In this document: in pieces, positions 6,702 to 13,252 of the stretch
Numbering within the stretch: the first letter of the stretch is position 1
Layout of the letters: the number at the start of each line of letters is the position of its first letter
Assembly (NCBI GenBank): GCA_900770275.1
Contig: CAAGJS010000109.1
Span: 1 to 13,963 of the forward strand
Reading direction: 5' to 3'
Length of the DNA: 13,963 nt
Origin: Erysipelotrichaceae bacterium
GTDB taxonomy: Bacteria; Bacillota_I; Bacilli_A; Erysipelotrichales; Erysipelotrichaceae
Translations under genes and position numbers: made by a program
Notes under the pieces: model-generated
Database searches by the model: none
The model's input: the letters and a program-made list of their open reading frames with translations, nothing else
Told to the model about the DNA's origin: nothing

Positions 6702-7940
6702 TCACCGAATGGTTTCTTCATTCTCTTTCTCTTCCGGATAGACGACTTGATCCAGAATTCCGTTCATATAGGCAATCGCAATGCCGTAGTTCGTCATCGG
6801 AACATGTGCATTCTTCGCCCGCGCAATCCGGGACAGAATATGGGCACGGTTGAACATACAGCCGCCGCACTGAATGATGAGATCATAGGAAGACAGATCC
6901 TCCGGAAAATCGGCACCGGAACATACATCGACTTTGATCCCGTCACCCTTTCTCTTCCTCAATAATTTTGGAATCTGTACGCGGCCAATATCCTCCTGCA
7001 TCGGTACATGCGAGCAGATTTCAGCGATCAGCACATGCCCGTCTGAAGGAAGCGCATCAATAGCCTTCGCACTTTCCACGTAGTAGGAAATATCGCCCTT
7101 ATAGGCCGCAAACAGTACGGAGAACGATGTCAGCTGCGTCCCTGCCGGCAGATGGTCATAGACATAGCGATAGGCTTGCGAATCGGTGATGATCAGCGCC
7201 GGCGGATTCTTCAAAGAGGCAATAGCAGAGTCAAGTTCCTCCAGCGCACAGCTGACGACGATGCAGTGCTTCTCCAGCAGGCTGCGGATCGTCTGTGCTT
7301 CCGGCTGAATGAGACGGCCCTTAGGAGCCTGGGGATCCTGAGGCATCACGAGAATCACAACATCGCCAGCCTGCACAAGATTACCGGTAATGGACCGTGG
7401 CGCACTGAGGTCGCTGGCCGCTTTGATCAGTGCATTGCGAAGATCAACGATCCCAACCCTGCTGATTGCACTGACAGCCACTGCCGGAATACCGAGCGAA
7501 GAAACAGAATCGCATTTTTTCTGCAGCTCATCCTGACTCAGCAGATCAGCTTTACTGACAACACCAACGACAGAAGTACCCTTAGCCAGAAGACGCTCGA
7601 CCCACTGACTTTCCAGTGAATAATCACTCTCTGTTCCGGCAAACAGAACAATCGCAATATCGCATTCCTCTGCCGCCTTTAGACTTGCCTGAACGCGCTG
7701 TCTGCCCAGTTCGCCCGAGTCATCGATGCCTGCCGTATCCAATAATGTTACGGCACCTATACCATGGATTTCCATCGGCTTATGGACCGCATCCGTCGTC
7801 GTTCCCGGCGTTTCAGAAACGATCGAGACCTGCTGATGAACAAAGACATTGATCAACGAGGATTTGCCGCTGTTCATTCTTCCAAAGAATCCGATGTGCA
7901 GACGTTCGCCTGCAGGTGAAGATAACCCAGTATTATTCAT
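6702..7940 (-). CDS. hydF: [FeFe]-hydrogenase H-cluster maturation GTPase HydF
   Basis: HydF is the GTPase scaffold that receives the diiron subcluster made by HydE and HydG and passes it to [FeFe]-hydrogenase HydA. 412 aa, normal length. GTPase motifs: P-loop GRMNSGKSS (20-28), PGTTTD (45-50), DTAG (68-71), SKAD (129-132, in the NKxD position). The C-terminal cluster-binding domain shows AEICSHVPMQEDIGRVQIP and IIQCGGCMFNR, with the three conserved cysteines. The usual pattern is C-x-H ... H-C-x-x-C; here the second His is Gln. The ATG at 7940 overlaps the stop of the upstream ATPase gene (TGATG), with GGAGGA 6 nt before it; an in-frame GTG at 7943 is less well placed. No hydE, hydG or hydrogenase gene is in the window. 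Confidence 0.95.
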   Translation of the reverse strand: MNNTGLSSPAGERLHIGFFGRMNSGKSSLINVFVHQQVSIVSETPGTTTDAVHKPMEIHGIGAVTLLDTAGIDDSGELGRQRVQASLKAAEECDIAIVLFAGTESDYSLESQWVERLLAKGTSVVGVVSKADLLSQDELQKKCDSVSSLGIPAVAVSAISRVGIVDLRNALIKAASDLSAPRSITGNLVQAGDVVILVMPQDPQAPKGRLIQPEAQTIRSLLEKHCIVVSCALEELDSAIASLKNPPALIITDSQAYRYVYDHLPAGTQLTSFSVLFAAYKGDISYYVESAKAIDALPSDGHVLIAEICSHVPMQEDIGRVQIPKLLRKRKGDGIKVDVCSGADFPEDLSSYDLIIQCGGCMFNRAHILSRIARAKNAHVPMTNYGIAIAYMNGILDQVVYPEEKENEETIR

Positions 7941-8791
7941 CACTCTTCCTCCGATGAAACAGACTTCGAATTGTCATTGTGCTCATTACTATCGCAATTA
8001 CTGTTTCCATTCAGTGAAACCGGAATCATCGATACATATTCCTTTCCGTTGATTGTTTCGCTGTGCAGATGAATCGATACGCCATAAGCTTGTTCCATGG
8101 CTTCTTCCGTTAACACTTCCGACGTTTTTCCAAAGATGGAATGCGTCTTTGTAAGTAAAAGCGTATGATCCGCAATCGCAAAGGCATGGTCCGGATCATG
8201 GGTATTGAGAATCACCGTCAAACCCTTCTGATGACTCAGTGTATCCAGCAGATTCATGATCCGCATCTGATTGGCAAGATCCAGCCCCGTTTCCGGCTCA
8301 TCAATAACCAGAATCTTCGGCTCAGCCGCAAGTGCTCTGGCAATCAATACCAGCTGCCGCTCGCCGCCGCTGATCTCATCACAGGAGCGATCCCGCAGCG
8401 ATAATATGCCGGCATCCTTCATGGCATGTTCCGCAATCATACGATCATGATCCGAAGGCATCTCAAAAAAGCCAAGATAGGGTCCCCTGCCCAGTAACAC
8501 CATCTCTTCCACCGAATAGCTGAAAGTCAGTGTCCGTGCCTGAGGTACATAGGCACACATGCGCCAGAAGGAGGAGCCATGCATCGAAAAGCGTGAAACG
8601 CCATCGATCAGTACTTCACCATGATCCGGCTTCAGCAGGCCAAGGACGCACTTCAATAACGTCGTCTTGCCTGCCCCGTTGGGCCCGAGCACCGCCATGA
8701 TCCCGCCGCTGTCTACGGAAAAAGAGACACGGTCAAGCACCGGATGGGAATGATCATAGGAAAAGCAGATATCCTTTCCTTCAACTTTCAT
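7940..8791 (-). CDS. ABC transporter ATPase, FecE/BtuD-like
   Basis: Cytoplasmic ATPase of an iron-siderophore, heme or cobalamin type importer. 283 aa. Walker A GPNGAGKTT (36-44), Q-loop YVPQ (81-84), signature ISGGERQ (140-146), Walker B ILVIDEPETGLD (160-171) and H-loop NTHD (H198). It pairs with the FecCD permease: its ATG at 8791 overlaps the permease stop as ATGA and has AGGAGG 9 nt upstream. The last 25 or so residues are a hydrophilic tail rich in Asn, Ser and Glu that is not part of the ATPase core; the ribosome binding site of hydF lies in its final codons. The substrate cannot be read from the sequence; iron chelates or cobalamin are the usual ones for the family. Confidence 0.92.
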   Translation of the reverse strand: MKVEGKDICFSYDHSHPVLDRVSFSVDSGGIMAVLGPNGAGKTTLLKCVLGLLKPDHGEVLIDGVSRFSMHGSSFWRMCAYVPQARTLTFSYSVEEMVLLGRGPYLGFFEMPSDHDRMIAEHAMKDAGILSLRDRSCDEISGGERQLVLIARALAAEPKILVIDEPETGLDLANQMRIMNLLDTLSHQKGLTVILNTHDPDHAFAIADHTLLLTKTHSIFGKTSEVLTEEAMEQAYGVSIHLHSETINGKEYVSMIPVSLNGNSNCDSNEHNDNSKSVSSEEE

Positions 8792-9831
8792 GCCCGAATG
8801 CCTCCTGTCTTACGCAGAAGAATGATGAATACCGGTGCCCCGATCAATGCGGTCAGGATCGATACTGGGATCTCCGCCGCACTGATGCATCTTGCGAATG
8901 TATCCGTCACCAGCATGAACAATCCCCCGATTACGATGCACACCGGTTCGCAGCGCATCGTATCATTTCCAACTAACATGCGGCAGATATGCGGAACCAG
9001 TAATCCAACCCAGCCGATGACGCCGCACACGGACACGACCGCTGCCGTAATTGCCGAAGCAGAGAAAATCACCAGAAAGCGCACCAGCGGAAGATTCAGC
9101 CCAAGACTTTCCGCTTCTTCTTTTGACAAGGATAGAACATTGAGACGAAAGCGAAGCGCCGTCAATAACACAATGCCAAGCACAATCAACGGTGCTGCCG
9201 TCAGTAACGACTGCCGCGTCACCCCGGAGAAGCTGCCCATGAGCCAGAACGTAATCTGAGGCAGCTGATCCAGTGGATCTGCCGTGAACTTGGTAATGGA
9301 AACCAGTGCCTGAAACAAAGAGGAAATCACCAGCCCTGCAAGTATGACATAAACCATCGATCCGCTGCGAGCATGATCGCTGCGGCCTGTGATCAGAAAG
9401 ACACAGCCCACCGCTGCAGCTCCCATCAGCAGCGAAAGCTGCTGGATGCCTGCCTGATGAAAGCCAAGAAGAATGGCAAGACACGCACCAAACGATGCAC
9501 CATCCGCCGTCCCTAACGTATCCGGCGTCGCCAGAGGATTGGAAAAAAGACACTGAAACGCAAGACCGCTGACCGCAAGACCAGCCCCGGCAAGAATGCT
9601 CAGGAGAATCCGCGGCAGGCGTACATTGAAAAGAATGGTATGAACCGATGAGCCGGCTTCTCCCTGCCCGATCAGTTCCCGAACCACCTGAGAAACAGGA
9701 ATGGAATACCGTCCAAGACACAGTGCAATAACCGCCGCCAGAACAAGCAGAACGATTCCCGCCAGCATTACGCGGCGAAAACGATGATCTTTATATTTCC
9801 TACCATCCGCAGAAGAGACAGCTGTTTTCAT
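8788..9831 (-). CDS. FecCD family ABC transporter permease
   Basis: Integral membrane permease of the BtuC/FecCD family, 347 aa, the usual size with about ten membrane helices. The first helix is around residues 22-40. Family hallmarks: VRLPRILLSILAGAGLAVSG (70-89), FSNPLATPDTLGTADGASFG, KEEAESLGLN in the coupling-helix region, GVIGWVGLLVPHICRMLVG and AEIPVSILTALIGAPVFIILL. It probably forms a homodimer with the downstream ATPase. The ATG at 9831 is preceded by AGGGGA, very close, and a TATAAT lies only 7 nt upstream, so the leader may be very short or the gene may rely on readthrough from the MATE gene 52 nt upstream. No substrate-binding protein gene is adjacent, which is unusual for this importer class. 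Confidence 0.93.
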   Translation of the reverse strand: MKTAVSSADGRKYKDHRFRRVMLAGIVLLVLAAVIALCLGRYSIPVSQVVRELIGQGEAGSSVHTILFNVRLPRILLSILAGAGLAVSGLAFQCLFSNPLATPDTLGTADGASFGACLAILLGFHQAGIQQLSLLMGAAAVGCVFLITGRSDHARSGSMVYVILAGLVISSLFQALVSITKFTADPLDQLPQITFWLMGSFSGVTRQSLLTAAPLIVLGIVLLTALRFRLNVLSLSKEEAESLGLNLPLVRFLVIFSASAITAAVVSVCGVIGWVGLLVPHICRMLVGNDTMRCEPVCIVIGGLFMLVTDTFARCISAAEIPVSILTALIGAPVFIILLRKTGGIRA

Positions 9832-9856
9832 TCCCCTATTATAAACGGAAAACAGC
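9821..9856. promoter_or_regulatory. Inverted repeat around the permease start codon, with TATAAT inside
   Basis: Perfect 9-bp arms GCTGTTTTC (9821-9829) and GAAAACAGC (9848-9856) flank 18 bp. These contain TATAAT (9843-9838 on the minus strand), the AGGGGA and the first bases of the permease start codon. If TATAAT is used as a -10, transcription would start on or next to the ATG. No good -35 is seen, so the promoter itself is doubtful. Confidence 0.35.
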
Positions 9857-9883
9857 CGCCATCATCTTCCCGTGCCTGCATGA

Positions 9884-11206
9884 TCAAAGCTTATGATCAA
9901 ACAGCTGTGTCTCACTTTTGAGATAAATGTAGATGATCAGTGCCGAGATCCATTCACTGACTGCCAGAGAGCAGTAAACACCCATCGCGCCAAAGCAGCG
10001 GGAAAGAACAAGCAAAGTAACCAGCGGCATCACCACCGACCGTAACAGGGCAGAAGCTGCGCAGGCACGCTGCTGCAGGATCCCCTGCAGCAAGTATGCG
10101 GCGAGGATATTGAATCCCAGCATCAGGAACATGGGCATATACCGCCGCATGATGTAGGGGCCAAGGGCCACGTTAGCATCGCTGCCCATAAAGAGATAGA
10201 GAATCTGTTTGGGAAAAATCTCGCCGAAAGCGAAGATGCAGATGCCGATGACCATACCCGTGCGCAGTCCAAGATGGAAGAAGGAGCGTACCCTTTCCAT
10301 TTTCTTAGCGCCATAGTTGACAGATGCGCCGAGCTGCACCGTCTGGCCGACACCGGCAAATACGGCCTGGGCAAGCAGGGTGATCGTATTCAGTACGCCA
10401 TAGACGCCAAGCGCTTCCGTTCCGCCGTAGATGAGCATGGTCTGATTCATGACAATGTTCATGCCAATCGTTCCAAGGTCAATCAGCAGTGAGCTGATGC
10501 CAGTACGGAACACGGAATGAAAGTAACGGAATGGATGCGGAACATGCACAAACCGCAGCCTGTTCTTCTTCGATACAAAATGGCTGAGCATGATGACATC
10601 CTGCACCGCTGTTCCAATCACGGTGGCCGTCGCTGCGCCGGCGACCCCCATATTCATCGGAAAGACAAGGAACCAGTCCAGGAAGATATTGATCACGCCT
10701 CCCGTCAATACGGCGCGGAAGGCACGTTTGGGATCCTGATCCAGACGCAGGAATGCCGCAAAGAAATCCGGTCCGACAATGATTGGCAGAAAGCCGATTA
10801 CGATTCTGCCATAGTCATAGGCGGTCGAAAAAATCTCCTCGTTTGCGCCAAGTGCGACGAGAATGTCCTTCAGCTTCCACAGGCACAGCAGCCAGGATGC
10901 CACAGTGACTAAGGCGCAGCCGATGGCTGCGATGGTGAAGTACTGCAGGCCTTCTTCTTTCTTTCCTCGGCCAAGGGCGTTGCCCATATGGACACTTCCG
11001 CCGAGCGCAAACAACGATGCCAGAACATACATTAATGTATACAGCGGATTGATGACCGCAATCGCTGCCGTACCGACAGCACCTGCAAACTGACCGACCG
11101 CGATCGTATCAACGAACGAGTAAATCGACATCGCAAGAGCCGCTCCCAGTGTCGGCACCAGATAGGAGCGGTAGATTGTATGGACATTGTCCTTCAGAAA
11201 ATCCAT
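9884..11206 (-). CDS. MATE family multidrug/toxin efflux protein
   Basis: Cation-coupled exporter of the inner membrane, 440 aa, with about twelve predicted membrane helices, as usual for the family. N-terminal half: YLVPTLGAALAMSIYSFVDTIAVGQFAG and NPLYTLMYVLASLFALGGSV, matching MATE helices 1 and 2. The second half repeats the pattern: GISSLLIDLGTIGMNIVMNQ and VGQTVQLGASVNYGAK. It is closest in style to the DinF/MepA-like MATE proteins of Firmicutes; the substrate is not predictable. The ATG at 11206 has GGAGGT four nt upstream. It has its own promoter and is the first gene of a unit that may continue into the permease, ATPase and hydF, since no clear terminator follows it. Confidence 0.92.
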   Translation of the reverse strand: MDFLKDNVHTIYRSYLVPTLGAALAMSIYSFVDTIAVGQFAGAVGTAAIAVINPLYTLMYVLASLFALGGSVHMGNALGRGKKEEGLQYFTIAAIGCALVTVASWLLCLWKLKDILVALGANEEIFSTAYDYGRIVIGFLPIIVGPDFFAAFLRLDQDPKRAFRAVLTGGVINIFLDWFLVFPMNMGVAGAATATVIGTAVQDVIMLSHFVSKKNRLRFVHVPHPFRYFHSVFRTGISSLLIDLGTIGMNIVMNQTMLIYGGTEALGVYGVLNTITLLAQAVFAGVGQTVQLGASVNYGAKKMERVRSFFHLGLRTGMVIGICIFAFGEIFPKQILYLFMGSDANVALGPYIMRRYMPMFLMLGFNILAAYLLQGILQQRACAASALLRSVVMPLVTLLVLSRCFGAMGVYCSLAVSEWISALIIYIYLKSETQLFDHKL

Positions 11207-11226
11207 GAAACCTCCAAAGTGTCCCC

Positions 11227-11255
11227 ACTATAGCAGGCATATGAAAATTTTTCAA
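11227..11255 (-). promoter_or_regulatory. Promoter of the MATE-transporter-hydF unit
   Basis: TTGAAA (11255-11250), 17-nt spacer, TATAGT (11232-11227) preceded by TGC (extended -10). Transcription is expected near 11220, about 14 nt before the MATE start codon. Confidence 0.8.
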
Positions 11256-11283
11256 ACCGGCAGATGTGCACATATGTATAAAA

Positions 11284-11308
11284 GGACACTGCCCGTAGAA
11301 CAGTGTCC
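11284..11308 (-). terminator. Terminator of argS
   Basis: 8-bp perfect stem GGACACTG/CAGTGTCC with a 9-nt loop, followed by TTTTATA on the minus strand. On the plus strand the same stem is followed by GTTTTTC, so it could also stop transcription from the left. It lies 55 nt after the argS stop. Confidence 0.88.
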
Positions 11309-11363
11309 GTTTTTCATTTTATGAAATAGGTAATGGTATCCGGCTGCCGATATTCCGGTCTGA

Positions 11364-13019
11364 TTACATCTTCTCCGGAGCCGATACGCCGACCAGATGC
11401 AGCGCATTCTTCAGCGTAACCATGCATGCCTTCGTAAGACCAAGACGCTCGTTGGTAAGTTTCGGATCATCCGTCAGGACACGCACACTGTTGTAGTAGC
11501 TGTGGTATGTCTTAACGAAATCCATAATGTACTCCGTCATCTTGTTCGGCTTACGGTCACGGGCATCGTCTGCCACTTCCTTCGGAAACTCGCTGATCAG
11601 CTTCATCAGACGCAGCTCCTTGGCATCCGTCAGTCCGCTGTAATCATCCGTCGGCTCAAACTCCGGCGTACCTTCCCTGGTCAGAATCGAATGCATGCGG
11701 CTGTAGGCATACTGCGCATAGAACACCGGATTGTTCATATCCTTCGTACGCGCCAGCTTCAGATCCAGATCCATCTGCGTCGCCACATCCTTCGAAACGA
11801 AGAACCAGCGCGCCGCATCCGTGCCAAGATCCTCGCACAGCTCACGCAGCGTAATGGCGTTGCCCGTACGCTTGCTCATTTTGACTTCTTCGCCGTCTTC
11901 AACCATCCGAACCATCTGGATGATATCAACGGTCAGCGTACCTTCTGGCAGACCGCAGGCCTTCAGAGCACACTGCATACGGGTCACATAGCTGTGATGA
12001 TCCGCACCCCAGAGGTCGATCAGTTTCTCATAGCCGCGTTCCACCTTATACATATGGTTCGCAATATCCGGCGTCAGATAGGCCAGCGTACCATCGCTCT
12101 TACGCAGAACACGGTCCTTATCATCGCCATACTCCGTCGACTTGAACCAAAGAGCCCCATCCTTCTCATAGGTCAGGCCCTTGTCCTTCATCATCTGCAG
12201 ACAATCCCTGATTCGCTTCGCATCGTTTTCATAGAAGAAGGTTTCCCGCATCCAGGACTCAAACGTAACTCCGAACAGCTCCAGATCCTCTTTGATCTTG
12301 GCAAGCTCACGGCGCTCGCCTTCCTTCTTGAAGTACTCAAGGCGCTCCTTGGGATCCGCGTCGAGCCACTTGTCACCTTCCGCTTCTGCAATCTCATTGG
12401 CGATATCGATGACGTCCTGCGCATGATAGCCATTCTCCGGCAGCGGATATTCCTTTCCAAAGTGCTGGAAATAACGCGAAATCAGCGACTCACCGAACAT
12501 GACCATCTGATTGCCCGCGTCGTTTACGTAATACTCACGCAGGCAGTTATAGCCGCTTGCCTCATAGAGACGGCAGATACTGTCCCCCCAGGCCGCATTT
12601 CTTGCATGACCACAATGCAGACGGCCCGTCGGGTTCGCCGAAACCCATTCCACAAGGACATTGACACCCTTGCCAGACGCATTCTTTCCCCAGTCATCGC
12701 CTGCCGCAAGCACCGTATTAATGACCGTAGCCAGCGCATTCTTCGACATCCGGAAATTAATGAAACCAGGACGCACAGCCTCAATCTCCGAAGCCTCCGG
12801 CAGCGTCTTCTTCAGATCCTCCACAAGCGGAGCCGCAATGTCCATCGGCGCCTTGTGCAGCACACGGGCCAGACGCATCGCCGCCCCCGTCGCATAGTCA
12901 CCCATCTTCGGATCGCGCGGAGTCTCAACATTCAGCACCGCCTCATCCGCATCGATGCCGAACACATTCTTTACCGAAACCTTTACCGCATCATGAATCA
13001 GCTTCTCAAAATCACTCAT
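11364..13019 (-). CDS. argS: Arginyl-tRNA synthetase
   Basis: Class I aminoacyl-tRNA synthetase that charges tRNA-Arg. 551 aa, the normal bacterial size. The N-terminal Add-1 tRNA-binding domain covers about residues 1-110. The catalytic domain has SANPTGRLHCGHARNA with the HIGH motif as HCGH (135-138), YYVNDAGNQM (163-172), DLWGADHHSYVTRM (335-348) and the KMSKS motif as KMSKR (380-384). The C-terminal DALR domain contains NPVFYAQYAYSR and ends in LKNALHLVGVSAPEKM. The ATG at 13019 has GGAGA six nt upstream. tRNA-Arg(UCG) lies 69 nt upstream on the same strand with no terminator between, so enzyme and substrate tRNA are probably co-transcribed. Confidence 0.98.
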   Translation of the reverse strand: MSDFEKLIHDAVKVSVKNVFGIDADEAVLNVETPRDPKMGDYATGAAMRLARVLHKAPMDIAAPLVEDLKKTLPEASEIEAVRPGFINFRMSKNALATVINTVLAAGDDWGKNASGKGVNVLVEWVSANPTGRLHCGHARNAAWGDSICRLYEASGYNCLREYYVNDAGNQMVMFGESLISRYFQHFGKEYPLPENGYHAQDVIDIANEIAEAEGDKWLDADPKERLEYFKKEGERRELAKIKEDLELFGVTFESWMRETFFYENDAKRIRDCLQMMKDKGLTYEKDGALWFKSTEYGDDKDRVLRKSDGTLAYLTPDIANHMYKVERGYEKLIDLWGADHHSYVTRMQCALKACGLPEGTLTVDIIQMVRMVEDGEEVKMSKRTGNAITLRELCEDLGTDAARWFFVSKDVATQMDLDLKLARTKDMNNPVFYAQYAYSRMHSILTREGTPEFEPTDDYSGLTDAKELRLMKLISEFPKEVADDARDRKPNKMTEYIMDFVKTYHSYYNSVRVLTDDPKLTNERLGLTKACMVTLKNALHLVGVSAPEKM

Positions 13020-13088
13020 CTCTATTCTCCATCCAGCCTTCTAAGGCATCCTTGCGAAAGAAACAGCCCAACGTGCCCCTTCCACCAA

Positions 13089-13165
13089 TGGTGCGCCGAG
13101 CAGGAGTCGAACCCGCTACCCTTTGATTCGAAGTCAAATGCTCTATCCAGGTGAGCTATCGGCGC
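13089..13165 (-). tRNA. tRNA-Arg(UCG)
   Basis: 77 nt with encoded CCA. Acceptor GCGCCGA/TCGGCGC, D arm GCTC/GAGC, anticodon arm TTTGA-CTTCGAA-TCAAA with UCG at 34-36, T-loop TTCGACT. The 5' end directly follows the T run of the upstream terminator, and argS follows 69 nt downstream. Confidence 0.96.
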
Positions 13166-13195
13166 AAAAAAACAGCGCATAAAGCAACGCGCTGT
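13166..13195 (-). terminator. Intrinsic terminator touching the 5' end of tRNA-Arg
   Basis: Minus-strand stem ACAGCGC/GCGCTGT (7 bp) with a 10-nt loop and a run of seven T (the first belongs to the stem), immediately followed by the first base of tRNA-Arg. It can serve as the end of the DUF134-NifX transcript. If the promoter signals just upstream are used, it would act as a leader attenuator instead. Confidence 0.8.
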
Positions 13196-13203
13196 AATCA
13201 TAG

Positions 13204-13233
13204 CACATACCGCATTTTCTGCGGATATGTCAA
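13204..13233 (-). promoter_or_regulatory. Possible promoter for tRNA-Arg-argS with embedded palindrome
   Basis: A consensus TTGACA (13233-13228) is followed after 18 nt by TATGTG (13209-13204), a weak -10; TGCTATGAT (13205-13197) is an alternative extended -10. Between them lies a near-perfect inverted repeat: ACATA-T-CCGCA, loop GAAAA, TGCGG-TATGT (13230-13205), 10 bp with one bulged T. It may be an operator or an RNA hairpin after the DUF134-NifX gene. Confidence 0.5.
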
Positions 13234-13252
13234 TGCATTTTGAACCGTTTTC

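Noticed and set aside
8963..9721. Open frame of about 250 codons in another frame of the permease gene
   Set aside because: Same strand, alternative frame, rich in Ser, Cys and Trp; the FecCD permease explains the region fully.
13020..13088. T-box or other riboswitch in front of argS
   Set aside because: Only 69 nt lie between tRNA-Arg and argS, with one small hairpin and no T-box motif or terminator pair.
11397..13154. Long open frame (about 585 codons) on the plus strand opposite argS and tRNA-Arg
   Set aside because: Antisense shadow of argS running through a tRNA gene; no recognisable domain and no credible ribosome binding site.
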